Source: Roseomonas populi (GTDB lineage: Bacteria; Pseudomonadota; Alphaproteobacteria; Acetobacterales; Acetobacteraceae). From it: DNA of 64,000 bases. The translations under genes were made by a program, and so were the position numbers. This document shows positions 17,167 through 26,033 of the stretch, in pieces. Each line of letters begins with the position of its first letter. Position 1 is the first letter of the stretch. The DNA lies in NCBI RefSeq assembly GCF_024594815.1, contig NZ_JANJOU010000012.1, positions 1-64,000 on the forward strand, written 5' to 3'. The notes under the pieces were generated by a model. That model made no database searches. It was given only the letters and a program-made list of their open reading frames with translations, and had not been told where the DNA came from.

Positions 17167-17403
17167 ATGGCTTCCAGGACGGCCGGGGTGGGGCGCGCGG
17201 CCCTTCTCTCCCTCCTCGCCCTGACGGCGGCGGGGTGTGGCGGGGTGGAGATGATCGACGTGCACAACACCGCCACCGGCCAGTTCGCGCGCTGCGAGGT
17301 GCCGGCGGGAGATTCCTCCCTGTCGGCGGCGCTGCTGAGGAACGGCTCCTCCCGCGCCTGCCCTGCGGAGCTCGCGGAGGCGGGCTGGGTGCGCGCGCGC
17401 TAG
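17167..17403 (+). CDS. Small putative lipoprotein
   Basis: This 78-residue protein begins with a lipoprotein signal (ALLSLLALTAAGC). Lipidation is expected at Cys24, followed by a short domain with two more cysteines (FARCEVPAG, SRACPAEL). It sits 7 bases after the preceding small gene. Function is unknown; it is probably anchored in the outer membrane. Confidence 0.7.
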   Translation: MASRTAGVGRAALLSLLALTAAGCGGVEMIDVHNTATGQFARCEVPAGDSSLSAALLRNGSSRACPAELAEAGWVRAR

Positions 17404-17499
17404 CCCTGCCCGATCCCCGGCCCCGATTCCACGGGGCGGGGGTTTCATCATCCCGCCCCTGCGCTACATGGCGGGCCTCCGAAAACAGGGCCCCTCGCT

Positions 17500-17979
17500 A
17501 TGGCTATGGAAATCGAGCGCAAGTTCCTCATCGTGGGCGATGCCTGGAAGGTCGGGGTGGTCGAGACGCTCGTTCTGAGGGACGGCCTGCTGGCCCGGTT
17601 CGGCGAGGGGAAGGTCCGGGTGCGGCACGGGGGGGACCGGGCCTGGATCACCGTGAAAGGGCCGCGAGACGGCATCAGCCGGGCCGAGTTCGAGTACGAG
17701 ATTCCGCTGGCGGAGGCGGAGGAGATCTTCTCCCTCTGCGACATGCCGCATGTGGAGAAGGTCCGCCACATCGTCCCCTATGAGGGGCTGACCTGGGCGA
17801 TCGATGTGCACCAGGGCGCGCTCTCCGGCATCGAGTTCGCCGAGGTGGAGCTGGACTATCCCGAGCAGCCCATCCCCATGCCGCCCTGGGCGGGGGAGGA
17901 GGTCACGCATGACCCCCGGTACCGCAAGGCCACGCTGCTGAGCCGCAACGCGGAACTGCTGCGGGGGCGGACCGCCTAG
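17500..17979 (+). CDS. CYTH-domain protein (triphosphate tunnel family)
   Basis: This 159-residue protein opens with the EIERKFL signature that defines CYTH enzymes. Alternating charged strands follow that would line the tunnel (KVRVRHGGDRAWITVKG, RAEFEYEIP, FAEVELDYPE). The family includes inorganic triphosphatases, thiamine triphosphatases and class IV adenylate cyclases; stand-alone bacterial members of this size are most often triphosphatases. It converges on hrcA with a four-base overlap at the stop codons. Confidence 0.88.
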   Translation: MAMEIERKFLIVGDAWKVGVVETLVLRDGLLARFGEGKVRVRHGGDRAWITVKGPRDGISRAEFEYEIPLAEAEEIFSLCDMPHVEKVRHIVPYEGLTWAIDVHQGALSGIEFAEVELDYPEQPIPMPPWAGEEVTHDPRYRKATLLSRNAELLRGRTA

Positions 17980-19085
17980 CCGAGCATCCGCCCGATCACC
18001 TGCGCGGTGTAGTCCACCACCGGGATCACCCGCCCGTAGTTGATCCGCGTGGGCCCGATCACCCCGATCGCGCCCACGATCCGCTCCTGCCCGTTGCGGA
18101 AGGGCGCCACCACCATGGAGAGGCCGGCGGTGTCGAAGACCCCGCTCTCCGCCCCGATGAAGATCTGCACGCCCTGGCCGCGCTGGGCCAGCTCCAGCAG
18201 GCGCAGCATCGTCTCCTGCGCCTCCAGCCGGTCGAAGAGGGACTGGATCTCCGCCACCCGCGCCGCCTGGTCCAGGTTCTGCAGCAGGCGGGACTGGCCG
18301 CGCAGGATGAGGGAGCCGCCGCCGCCGCCGGCCCAGGTGGCGAGGCCGGACTGCACGACCTGGTTCGTCAGCGCGTCCAGCGCCGTGCGGTTGGCCGAGA
18401 TCTCGGCCTCCACCACCGCCCGCGTGTCCTCCAGCGTGCGCCCGTTCAGGCGGGTGTTCAGGTAGTTGCCCGCCTGCGCCAGGGCGCCCGCCGGCAGGCC
18501 CGCCGGCACCTCGATGATGCGGTTCTCCACCTGCCCGCGCTCCCCCACCAGCACCACCAGGGCGCGGCCGGGGCCGAGGGCCACGAACTCGATGTGGCGC
18601 AGGTTGGATTCGGCGTTCGGCGCCACCACCAGCCCCGCGGCGCCGGCGAGACCGGAGAGCATCTGCCCCGCTTCCGCCAGCGTGTCCTGCATGGAGCGGC
18701 CGGATGCGGCGCAGCGGGCCGCGATCGCCTCCCTCTCCTCATCCGTCAGGTCGCCGAACTCCAGCAGCCCGTCCACGAAGAGGCGCAGGCCGCGCTCCGT
18801 CGGTAGGCGCCCGGCGGAGGTGTGGGGGGCGTAGAGCAGCCCCGCCTCCTCCAGGTCCGCCATGGCGTTGCGGATGGTGGCGGGCGACAGGGCCGTGGGC
18901 AGGCGGCGGGACAGGGTGCGGCTGCCCACCGGCTCCCCCGTCTCCACGTACAGTTCCACCACCTGGCGCAGGATGGAGGCGCTGCGGTTGTCCAGGCCCG
19001 GCAGGATGGTGCCCGCGGATGCGGGCCGGGCGGCGCTGGCCCGGATCGGTCCGGGCCCGGGGCGGTGGTTGGGCTGGGCGCCCAT
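17976..19085 (-). CDS. hrcA: Heat-inducible transcription repressor HrcA
   Basis: This ~369-residue regulator binds CIRCE operators in front of groESL or dnaK genes and is released on heat shock. It has an N-terminal winged helix (PVGSRTLSRRLPTALSPATI followed by RNAMADLEEAGLL), a TSAGRLPTERGLR loop and the dimerisation/GAF-like domain ending in GVIGPTRINYGRVIPVVDYT. The chosen ATG gives a ~30-residue low-complexity start. I see no CIRCE element here. HrcA is divergent from rph, a known alphaproteobacterial order, but the usual downstream grpE is absent and replaced by the CYTH gene. Confidence 0.95.
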   Translation of the reverse strand: MGAQPNHRPGPGPIRASAARPASAGTILPGLDNRSASILRQVVELYVETGEPVGSRTLSRRLPTALSPATIRNAMADLEEAGLLYAPHTSAGRLPTERGLRLFVDGLLEFGDLTDEEREAIAARCAASGRSMQDTLAEAGQMLSGLAGAAGLVVAPNAESNLRHIEFVALGPGRALVVLVGERGQVENRIIEVPAGLPAGALAQAGNYLNTRLNGRTLEDTRAVVEAEISANRTALDALTNQVVQSGLATWAGGGGGSLILRGQSRLLQNLDQAARVAEIQSLFDRLEAQETMLRLLELAQRGQGVQIFIGAESGVFDTAGLSMVVAPFRNGQERIVGAIGVIGPTRINYGRVIPVVDYTAQVIGRMLG

Positions 19086-19491
19086 TCGGTGGTTTGTCTC
19101 CGCGGAGAGTGGACCCGAAAAGCTAGGGAGCGGACCCCGTTGCGTCAACGAAGGTCGCTGCCGCTCACGCCTTCGCGGTCAGCCATCCGTAAGGCGGCGC
19201 TGCCACAATCGGTCACGGGTCGGACATGCTTCGGTCTCACCCCCCTGCCCCAATGCCACCAGGGGATGAGGAGGCCAGCATGGGCGAGACGCGGAAAGGA
19301 CCGGCACCCCGGCGCGGCCTTCCCTCCGTGGGGGCCTGGGCCGCCATGCTGACCCTCTGGCTTCCCCCCGGCGACCTGGCCGCCGCGGAGGTGGCGCGGG
19401 AGCAGGCCCTGGTCGAGCTGCAAGTGGAGACGTTGACAGCCGAGGGGTCGGGCGTGTTCCTCCCGCCTCCCTCGCAGGAGAGTGCTATCGC
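19086..19491. promoter_or_regulatory. Divergent hrcA/rph intergenic region
   Basis: About 400 bases hold the promoters of both genes. A TTGACA hexamer near 19433 in the rph direction is a possible -35 element, but no good -10 partner is visible. An open frame crosses the region on the plus strand, but it runs into rph out of frame and lacks a ribosome-binding site, so I do not call it. Confidence 0.35.
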
Positions 19492-20277
19492 ATGTCCGCC
19501 GCCTCCACCGGACTCCGCCCCTCCGATCGCCCCTCCGATCGCCCCTCCGATCGCCCCTCCGATCGCCCCTCTGGCCGCGCCCCCGACGCGTTGCGGGAGC
19601 TGAAGCTCGAGCCCGGCGTTGCCCGCCACGCCGAGGGCTCCTGCCTCATTCGCATGGGGATCACGGAAGTCCTCTGCACTGCCAGCGTGGAAGGGCGCGT
19701 GCCGCCCTTCATGCGCGGCAAGGGCGAGGGCTGGGTGACGGCCGAGTACGGCATGCTCCCCCGCGCCACCCACAAGCGCGGCGACCGCGAGGCGGCGCGC
19801 GGCAAGCAGTCCGGCCGCACGCAGGAGATCCAGCGCCTGATCGGCCGGTCCCTGCGCGCCGTGACGGACCGCGCCGCGATGGGCGAGATGACGATCACCC
19901 TGGACTGCGACGTGATCACCGCCGATGGCGGCACGCGCTGCGCGGCCATCACGGGTGCCTGGGTGGCCCTGCACCTGGCCTTCCAGCACCTGATGCGGAA
20001 CAACATCATCGCCCGCAACCCGCTCGTGGACCAGGTGGCCGCCGTGTCCTGCGGGATCCATGGCGGAGTGCCCGTGCTGGACCTGGACTACGCGGAGGAC
20101 AGCGCCGCCCACACGGACGGCAACTTCGTCCTGACCGGCCGCGGCGGCATCGTGGAGGTGCAGGCCACCGCCGAGGGCGCGCCCTTCACCGATTCCGAGC
20201 TGACCTCCCTCATCGCCCTCGCCCGCAAGGGCACCGATTCCCTCTTCGCCGCCCAGCGCGAGGCCGTCGGCCTGTGA
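19492..20277 (+). CDS. rph: Ribonuclease PH
   Basis: This 261-residue phosphorolytic exonuclease trims the 3' ends of tRNA precursors. Family motifs include [37 protein letters not shown] and [13 protein letters not shown], and phosphate-site arginines are present. RNase PH normally begins with a short RPSGR-type sequence. Here that motif is expanded into SDRP units (residues 11-26) by a 12-bp DNA repeat. Its GTGA stop overlaps the start of rdgB, so the two genes are translationally coupled. Confidence 0.96.
   Translation: MSAASTGLRPSDRPSDRPSDRPSDRPSGRAPDALRELKLEPGVARHAEGSCLIRMGITEVLCTASVEGRVPPFMRGKGEGWVTAEYGMLPRATHKRGDREAARGKQSGRTQEIQRLIGRSLRAVTDRAAMGEMTITLDCDVITADGGTRCAAITGAWVALHLAFQHLMRNNIIARNPLVDQVAAVSCGIHGGVPVLDLDYAEDSAAHTDGNFVLTGRGGIVEVQATAEGAPFTDSELTSLIALARKGTDSLFAAQREAVGL
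19519..19566 (+). repeat. Tandem 12-bp repeat, four perfect units, inside rph
   Basis: Four identical copies of CCCTCCGATCGC lie head to tail in the 5' part of rph, and each adds four residues. Because the unit is 12 bp, copy-number changes keep the reading frame. A partial fifth unit follows. Confidence 0.95.
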
Positions 20278-20885
20278 CGCGCCCCCTGACTGAGAAGCGC
20301 CTCGTCCTCGCCACCCACAATGCCGGCAAGGCGCGGGAGGTGGCGGCCCTGCTGGCGGACCATGCGATCGAGGTGGTCACGGCCGGCAGCCTCGGCCTGC
20401 CCGTGCCGGAGGAGACGGAGACCAGCTTCATCGGCAACGCCACCATCAAGGCGCTGGCAGCCGCCCGCGCCAGCGGGATGGTCTCGCTCGCCGATGATTC
20501 CGGCTTCTCCGTCGCGGCGCTGGAGGGTGCCCCCGGCGTCTACACCGCGGATTGGGCGGAGCAGCCGGACGGGACGCGCGACTACGCAGCCGCCATGGCG
20601 AAGGTGGAGCGGCTGGCCCGCCACTCCCCGGACCGCAAGGCCTGGTTCTCCTGCGCCCTCGTCCTCGCCTGGCCGGACGGGCACGTGGAATCCTTCCTCG
20701 GGGAGTCCCACGGGCAATGGGTCTGGCCGCCGCGCGGCGGGAAGGGCTTCGGCTACGACCCGATGTTCGTCCCGGACGGCGAGGCTCAGAGCTTCGCGGA
20801 GATGGACCCGGCCCGGAAGCACGCCATCAGCCATCGCGCGGCCGCCTTCCGGCTCCTCTCCGAGGCCTGCCTGCCGCGGCGCTGA
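20274..20885 (+). CDS. rdgB: Non-canonical purine NTP pyrophosphatase
   Basis: This 203-residue RdgB/HAM1 enzyme hydrolyses dITP, ITP and XTP to keep deaminated purines out of nucleic acids. The N-terminal [12 protein letters not shown], the central [20 protein letters not shown] and the C-terminal [12 protein letters not shown] and [11 protein letters not shown] motifs are all present. The GTG start overlaps the rph stop codon. The common third partner hemW does not follow. Confidence 0.96.
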   Translation: MTRPLTEKRLVLATHNAGKAREVAALLADHAIEVVTAGSLGLPVPEETETSFIGNATIKALAAARASGMVSLADDSGFSVAALEGAPGVYTADWAEQPDGTRDYAAAMAKVERLARHSPDRKAWFSCALVLAWPDGHVESFLGESHGQWVWPPRGGKGFGYDPMFVPDGEAQSFAEMDPARKHAISHRAAAFRLLSEACLPRR

Positions 20886-20965
20886 GTGGCCCACGGAAGG
20901 GGAGAAGGCCGGCGCCTCACGATTCGGTGATGCGCCCTCTCCCCGCCGCGCCTATCCTGCCGGGG

Positions 20966-21643
20966 ATGCGCCGCGCCCTGATTCTTGCCTCCCTTCTCCT
21001 GACCTCCTGCGCGGTTCCGGACATGCCGGAGCTGGAGCGCGCGGCCACGAACACCCTGCGCGCGAGCGTGTTCCTGCCGCCCATCAAGGACGGGCTGGCG
21101 CCGCGACGCCACGAGGCGCCGGCGGGCGCCCTGGACGAGGCGGAGGTGGCCGTGACGAACGGCCCCACCCTGCTGGTCAGCTACGGGCGGCAGCGCAAGG
21201 TGATGACGATGATCCAGGGCCAGGGCGAGCAGCGCATGTGGCGTTCCGACGACGGTACGGTGGTGGCGACGGATGGCGCGCGCGTGGTGGCGACGGCGGG
21301 CACGCAGACGAACCTCTCCGCCACGCGCTTCGACAGCCCGGACCCGCTGGACGACGTGACGGCGCTGCTGGAGCGCCCGGCGATGGCGCGGCGGGTGGTG
21401 GACCTAGCGCCGGCGCAGCGCGACCCCGGGCGGATGCGCTTCGGCGTCTCCCTGGAGTGCCGGATGCGCGCCGCGCGGGTGGCCGAAGGGCTGTACGTGG
21501 AGGAGCGCTGCGGCGGCGGGGCGCGCTTCCTGAACCGCTATTGGGCGGATGCGGAAACGGGGGCCGTGTGGCGGTCCGAGCAGTGGGTGGGAATGGAGGA
21601 CCGGCCGATGACGATCGAGGTGCTCAGCCCGCCCGCCAACTGA
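20966..21643 (+). CDS. YjbF/GfcB-like lipoprotein
   Basis: This ~225-residue protein starts with a short lipoprotein signal (MRRALILASLLLTSC). The rest fits the YjbF/GfcB family of outer-membrane lipoproteins linked to exopolysaccharide or group 4 capsule. Features include PTLLVSYGRQRKVMTMI, a WRSDDGTVVATDGARVV strand pair and a late ECRMRAARV/EERCGGG cysteine pair that could form a disulphide. No yjbE, yjbG or yjbH partners are present. It converges on a polyprenyl-phosphate sugar transferase gene and overlaps its end by 20 bases, so a polysaccharide link is plausible. An upstream ATG at 20930 is possible. Confidence 0.75.
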   Translation: MRRALILASLLLTSCAVPDMPELERAATNTLRASVFLPPIKDGLAPRRHEAPAGALDEAEVAVTNGPTLLVSYGRQRKVMTMIQGQGEQRMWRSDDGTVVATDGARVVATAGTQTNLSATRFDSPDPLDDVTALLERPAMARRVVDLAPAQRDPGRMRFGVSLECRMRAARVAEGLYVEERCGGGARFLNRYWADAETGAVWRSEQWVGMEDRPMTIEVLSPPAN

Positions 21644-22688
21644 GGCCGGCCCGCCGCACCCGCCACGCGACATAGGCCAGCCAGAGGAGCTGCACGCCGA
21701 GGGCGGGCAGCACGACGAGCGGCTTCGCCCAGGAGTGGAGGTGCGGGAAGGCGAGGGCGAGCATCGCCTGGAACAGCACGAAGGCGCCGTGCACCGCCGC
21801 CACCCACCGCACGGGCATGCCGCTGCGCTGGGCCAGCTGGTAGAGGTGCGTGCGGTGCGGCGCGCTGATCCTCTCCCGCATCAGGGCGCGGCGGAGGAGG
21901 GTGAAGCCCGTGTCGAAGAGGTGCGCGAAGAGCAGCAGCGGGACGATGAGGAAGGAGAGCTGCTCCGTGTCGAAGCGCGCGCAGGCCACCGCGAGCACGG
22001 CGAGGACGAAGCCGAGAAACTGGCTGCCGACATCGCCCATGAAGATGCGCGCGGGGTGCAGGTTGTAGGGCAGGTAGCCCAGCAGCCCGGCGGTGAGGAA
22101 GAGGGCGGCGGCATAGACGAACCAGGCGCCCTGCTCCGCCCCGATGAAGGAGAGGGCGGCGCAGGCGACGAGGAGGGAGCCGGCGACGAGCCCGTCCATC
22201 CCGTCCATGAAGTTCACGGCGTTGGTGCAGGCGACGATCCAGAACAGCGTCAGCACCGGGCCCCAGAACCCGAGCTCGGTCACGCCCACCCAGGGGATGG
22301 CGAGGCGCGTGACGACGAGGCCGCTGGCCATGGCCACCAGCGCGGCCCCGGCCTGGGCCGCCAGCTTCACGACGAAGCGGAAATCCTTCAGGTCGTCCAG
22401 CAGCGCCACGCCCGCGATGGCGAGGGCGGCGAGGATGGTGCCGATGAACTCCGGCTCCGCGATGCGGGCGAAGCGGGCGGTGCCGTAGAGCATCACCATG
22501 CCCGCCACGAAGGCCGCGACCACCCCCAGGCCCCCGCCCTTCGGCGTGGGCACGGTGTGGGCGGTGGCGGCGCGGCGCGCCGGGTCGTCCAGCATGGGGT
22601 GGGCGATGAGCAGGCGCACGATGCCCGCGGAGAGCAGCACGAGGAGCGCGGCGAAGCCGAGATGGGGGAGGAAGGCTTCCGCGCGCAT
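21624..22688 (-). CDS. WecA/MraY-superfamily polyprenyl-phosphate sugar-1-phosphate transferase
   Basis: This 354-residue membrane protein has about ten hydrophobic segments. It shows the superfamily's catalytic motifs: ALLDDLKDFR (metal-binding aspartates), NAVNFMDGMDGL and RIFMGDVGSQFLGF. It resembles WecA-type enzymes, which start O-antigen or exopolysaccharide lipid intermediates by moving a sugar phosphate to undecaprenyl phosphate. The HxH-like motif APHRTHLYQ is seen in the WecA branch. The start codon overlaps the FkbM stop, so the pair is co-translated. Sugar specificity cannot be read from the sequence. Confidence 0.9.
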   Translation of the reverse strand: MRAEAFLPHLGFAALLVLLSAGIVRLLIAHPMLDDPARRAATAHTVPTPKGGGLGVVAAFVAGMVMLYGTARFARIAEPEFIGTILAALAIAGVALLDDLKDFRFVVKLAAQAGAALVAMASGLVVTRLAIPWVGVTELGFWGPVLTLFWIVACTNAVNFMDGMDGLVAGSLLVACAALSFIGAEQGAWFVYAAALFLTAGLLGYLPYNLHPARIFMGDVGSQFLGFVLAVLAVACARFDTEQLSFLIVPLLLFAHLFDTGFTLLRRALMRERISAPHRTHLYQLAQRSGMPVRWVAAVHGAFVLFQAMLALAFPHLHSWAKPLVVLPALGVQLLWLAYVAWRVRRAGLSWRAG

Positions 22689-23437
22689 CAGGGGGTGATC
22701 CGGCCCGCGTCAGGGCTGGCATAGACATCGCCGCTGTTGGCGGCGTGGGGCAGGGCCTCGATCCAGGCGAGCATGGCGCCGGCCTCCACCGGGGCTGGCA
22801 GGGAGAGCTCCATGCTCTCCCCCAGCGCGGCGTTGAAGCGGTAGGGGCCGAGGGCGGCCAGGCGCGCCAGGCACCCCGCCGCCACGTCTCGCTGGATAGT
22901 GGTGAACTCGAAGGAGAGGGCACGGGGGGCGAAGGAAAGGCCGGCCAGGGCCTCCGCCTCGAAGCCCTCCACGTCGAGCTTGATGAAATCGGGGGTGCCG
23001 TGCGCGGCCGCCAGGGCGTCCAGCGTGGTGACGGGGCGGGGGATGGCGCGGTCCCATTCCTGGCCTTCCCAGCCCGCCGCGCCGTCGGCGGCGGCCAGGA
23101 AGGCATCCGATGCGGTGGCGACGGTGGGATTGCGGGTGTTCAGGCGCAGCACCGCCTCGCCCGGCGCGGCGCCGACGAGGGCGGGGACGATCGTAACGCC
23201 GGGATCCCCGCCGAAGCAGCGGCGCAGCAGGCGGGCCAGGGCGGGCTGGGGCTCCACCGCAACGGCGCGGGCGCCCAGGCGGCGGAAGCCGGCGCTGCGG
23301 TCGCCGACATGGGCGCCAATGTCGAAGCCGAGCTCGCCGGGGGAGAGGAAGCGGGACTGGAAGGCGTCCAGCGCCGCCTCACGGCCGGGCGCGTAGTAGG
23401 TCTGCACGGACCGGCGAAGGGGGCTGGCGGGCCTCAT
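22688..23437 (-). CDS. FkbM-family methyltransferase
   Basis: This 249-residue SAM-dependent methyltransferase is of the FkbM type, with the SAM motif LGFDIGAHVGDRS near residue 36, VAVEPQPAL, and the family hallmark PDFIKLDVEGFEAEAL. FkbM enzymes typically O-methylate sugars or polyketides. It lies directly before the WecA-type gene (TGATG overlap) and overlaps the VOC gene by four bases. Methylation of a cell-surface glycan is a reasonable inference. Confidence 0.88.
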   Translation of the reverse strand: MRPASPLRRSVQTYYAPGREAALDAFQSRFLSPGELGFDIGAHVGDRSAGFRRLGARAVAVEPQPALARLLRRCFGGDPGVTIVPALVGAAPGEAVLRLNTRNPTVATASDAFLAAADGAAGWEGQEWDRAIPRPVTTLDALAAAHGTPDFIKLDVEGFEAEALAGLSFAPRALSFEFTTIQRDVAAGCLARLAALGPYRFNAALGESMELSLPAPVEAGAMLAWIEALPHAANSGDVYASPDAGRITP

Positions 23438-24264
23438 GCCGCGAAGACCACGGCGCAGCCCGCGGCTTCCGCCTGCGGCACCAACAGCCCGGCGGGGGTC
23501 TCCAGGTGCAGCACGCCGGAGAGGGCGCGGCGGGTGCGGTCCAGGTTCTCCACGCCCAGCACCACCGCCGCCACGGCGGGCAGGGCGGGGGGCGTGAGGC
23601 CGGGGAGGAGGGCGGCGGCGGTGTCCGGGTCCAGCACGCGCACACGGGCGCCGTCCGGCAGGGGCAGGGCGAAGCCGCCGGCCGGGTCGGGCTCCAGCGG
23701 CAGGCCGGAGAGGCGGGAGAGGCGGGCGGCGCTTTCCGCGGGGCGGTCCGCCACGACGATCGCGGCGCGAAGCTCCGTGGCGCCGTTGGGGTGCTCCATC
23801 CAGCGGGGCTGCCAGATGGCCTCCGGCGTCAGGTGCCGCACGAGCTGGACGCGGCCTTCCGGCGCGTCCGGCAGGGGCAGGCGCTCGAAGCGGGCGGTCG
23901 GGCCGCCGGGCTCCACGGGGCGGGAGAGGGGGGAGATGCCGGGGATCTCCAGCCCGGCGCGGCGGAGGCGGGCGAGGTTGCCTTCCGAATCCGCCATGCC
24001 CAGCGCCAGGATCCGGGCCCCCTCAAACACGTCCAGCAGCGCGCCCAGGCCGTTGTCGGGCAGGGAGGGATCGACCACCGCCAGCAGCTCGATATAGCCC
24101 CGGCGCAGCATGGCGCAGCGGTTCGCGGTGCCCAGGGGCTGGTCCCCGCGGGACTGGCGCGCCACTGGCGTCAGCGCGAAGCCAAGCCGCTCATAGATGC
24201 CCCAGAGCGCCGCGGCGTCGCGCGAGCAGACGCCGACGTGGTCCAGGCCGCTCGACGAAGCCAT
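23434..24264 (-). CDS. VOC-superfamily (glyoxalase-like) protein
   Basis: This 276-residue protein has an N-terminal VOC unit (LDHVGVCSRDAAALWGIYER and GYIELLAVVDPS) and a second, weaker one around residues 160-276. It fits the glyoxalase-like PF13468-type proteins, whose substrates are mostly unknown. Candidate metal ligands are His9 and Glu~81. It is embedded in a minus-strand run between GST and FkbM genes, overlapping the latter as ATGA. Confidence 0.75.
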   Translation of the reverse strand: MASSSGLDHVGVCSRDAAALWGIYERLGFALTPVARQSRGDQPLGTANRCAMLRRGYIELLAVVDPSLPDNGLGALLDVFEGARILALGMADSEGNLARLRRAGLEIPGISPLSRPVEPGGPTARFERLPLPDAPEGRVQLVRHLTPEAIWQPRWMEHPNGATELRAAIVVADRPAESAARLSRLSGLPLEPDPAGGFALPLPDGARVRVLDPDTAAALLPGLTPPALPAVAAVVLGVENLDRTRRALSGVLHLETPAGLLVPQAEAAGCAVVFAA

Positions 24265-24277
24265 CAGGCAGCCCCTC

Positions 24278-24952
24278 TCAAGCGGCGGGCCCGGCCTCGT
24301 AGTGGGCGAGCTGCCACTCCTTCGGCTCCTGCGCCGCCTCGTCGTACCAGCGGGACACCAGCGGGTGCGCGCGCACCGCGGCCATGTAGGCGCGGCCGCG
24401 CGGGGAGACGGCGGGGGCGTAGGTGATCAGGCGCGCGACCACGGGCGCGTACATGCAGTCCGCCACGCCCATTTCCGCGCCGTGCAGGAAGGGGCCGCCG
24501 CTGGCGTCCAGGCACTGCGCCCAGATCGTCTCGATGCGCGCGATGTCGGCCAGCGCGTCCGGCGTGCCGCCGCGGCCGGGGAAGTTGCCGCCGAGGTTCA
24601 TCGGCATGGCCTGGCGCAGCCCGCGGAAGCCCGCGTGCATCTCGCTGGCGGCGCTGCGGAGGAGGGCGCGCTGCACGCGATCCCCCGGCCACATCGCGGG
24701 CGCGATCTCCGCGCAGTACTCGCAGATGGCGAGGCTTTCCCAGACCCGCGCCCCCTGGTGCTCCAGATAGGGAACCAGCCCGGCGGGCGTGGCCTGCTTG
24801 ATGGCGGTGGTGCCGCCGCCGCCGGCCAGCGGGATCAGCACCTCCTCCACCTCCAGCCCGGCGAGTTGCACGGCCAGCCAGCCGCGCAGCGACCACGAGG
24901 AGTAGCGCTTCGTGCCGATGAAGAGCCTGTCAGCCCCCTGCTTCTCAACCAT
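24278..24952 (-). CDS. Glutathione S-transferase
   Basis: This 224-residue protein has a thioredoxin-fold N-terminus with a serine-rich active-site start (GTKRYSSWSLRGWLAVQLAG), the cis-Pro loop TPAGLVPYLEH and the WESLAICEYCAE segment. An all-helical C-terminal domain follows. The Ser-Ser-Trp-Ser stretch suggests a serine-type enzyme. Its start overlaps the flavoprotein stop by eight bases. Confidence 0.88.
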   Translation of the reverse strand: MVEKQGADRLFIGTKRYSSWSLRGWLAVQLAGLEVEEVLIPLAGGGGTTAIKQATPAGLVPYLEHQGARVWESLAICEYCAEIAPAMWPGDRVQRALLRSAASEMHAGFRGLRQAMPMNLGGNFPGRGGTPDALADIARIETIWAQCLDASGGPFLHGAEMGVADCMYAPVVARLITYAPAVSPRGRAYMAAVRAHPLVSRWYDEAAQEPKEWQLAHYEAGPAA

Positions 24953-25964
24953 GAACGGGGACCCCCTTCGACGTGGAGTACTCGAAATGCAGCGCCTCGT
25001 TGGGATGCACGCGCGGGTGGATGGCGTGCGCGGCCATGGCGGCCTCCGAGAAACCCTGCAGGATCAGCTTCAGCTTGCCGGGATAGGTGGCCACGTCGCC
25101 GATGGCGTAGATGCCGGGGCGCGAGGTCTCGCAGGTGGCGGGGGTCACCGTCACGTGGCTGCGGTCCATCCCCAGGCCCCATTCGGCGATGGGGCCGAGC
25201 TCCATCGAGAGGCCGAAGAAGGCGAGCAGGTGGTCCGCCTCCACGTCGCGCTCCTCGCCCTTCAGCGTGGCCAGGGTGACGTGCGTGAGCTTGGCGCCGT
25301 CGCCCTTCAGCGCGTGCAGCTGGTAGGGGATGGCCATCTCCAGCTCGCCCTTGGCGGCGGCGGCCTCCATCTGCGCGGCGCTCTCGGGCGCCGCGCGGAA
25401 CTTCGGGCGGCGGTGCACCACCGTCACCTTCGCCGCCAGCTCCTTCAGGGAGAGCGCCCAGTCCACGGCGGAATCGCCGCCACCGGCAATCACCACCTTC
25501 TTGCCCCGGAAGTCCTCCCGCCGCGCCACCATGTAGCGGACGGCGCCGGAGGCTTCGTACTGCGGCAGGTTCTCCAGCGGCGGGCGGTTCGGGCCGAAGG
25601 CGCCGGCGCCGGCGGCGAGGATCACGGCCTTGGCGCGCACGCTGTCGCCCTCGCTGGTGCCGAGGATGAAGTCGCCATCCTCCTCCAGCAGCCGCTCCAC
25701 GCGCCGGCCCATCAGGTAGATGGGGGCGAAGGGCTGGGCCTGGGTCTCCAGCCCCCGGATAAGGTCGCCGCCGGCAATGCGCGGGTGCGCGGGAATGTCG
25801 AAGATCGGCTTCTCCGGGTAGAGGGCCGAGCACTGGCCGCCGATCGCCTCCAGCGCGTCGATCACCACGCATTTCATCCGGAGCATGCCGCATTCGAAGA
25901 CGGCGAAGAGCCCGGCGGGGCCGGCGCCGATGATGGCGACGTCGGTCTCGATATGCGCGGTCAT
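24945..25964 (-). CDS. Ferredoxin--NADP(+) reductase, thioredoxin-reductase-like type
   Basis: This 339-residue FAD and NAD(P)H flavoprotein has the FAD site AIIGAGPAGLFAVFECGML, the NADPH site VVIAGGGDSAVDWALSL and the FAD-ribityl motif PGIYAIGDVATYPGK. It lacks the CxxC pair of true thioredoxin reductases (the equivalent region is GGGDSAVD), which places it with the TrxR-like ferredoxin/flavodoxin reductases. These move electrons between NADPH and ferredoxin. It is the first gene of a five-gene overlapping minus-strand run. Confidence 0.9.
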   Translation of the reverse strand: MTAHIETDVAIIGAGPAGLFAVFECGMLRMKCVVIDALEAIGGQCSALYPEKPIFDIPAHPRIAGGDLIRGLETQAQPFAPIYLMGRRVERLLEEDGDFILGTSEGDSVRAKAVILAAGAGAFGPNRPPLENLPQYEASGAVRYMVARREDFRGKKVVIAGGGDSAVDWALSLKELAAKVTVVHRRPKFRAAPESAAQMEAAAAKGELEMAIPYQLHALKGDGAKLTHVTLATLKGEERDVEADHLLAFFGLSMELGPIAEWGLGMDRSHVTVTPATCETSRPGIYAIGDVATYPGKLKLILQGFSEAAMAAHAIHPRVHPNEALHFEYSTSKGVPVHG

Positions 25965-26033
25965 GGCGTCGGCCCGTCCCCCGTTTGGCGATGAGGGGAG
26001 GGGTGATACAGCGGGCGGAGGAGGGGGGGAAGC

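Noticed and set aside
19519-19566. Short tandem repeat considered as a CRISPR-like or integration feature
   Set aside because: The units are 12 bp with no spacers, inside a coding region.
19226-19603. Frame upstream of rph with a signal-like stretch
   Set aside because: It runs out of frame into rph and through the 12-bp repeat. There is no ribosome-binding site, and the region is better explained as a divergent promoter.
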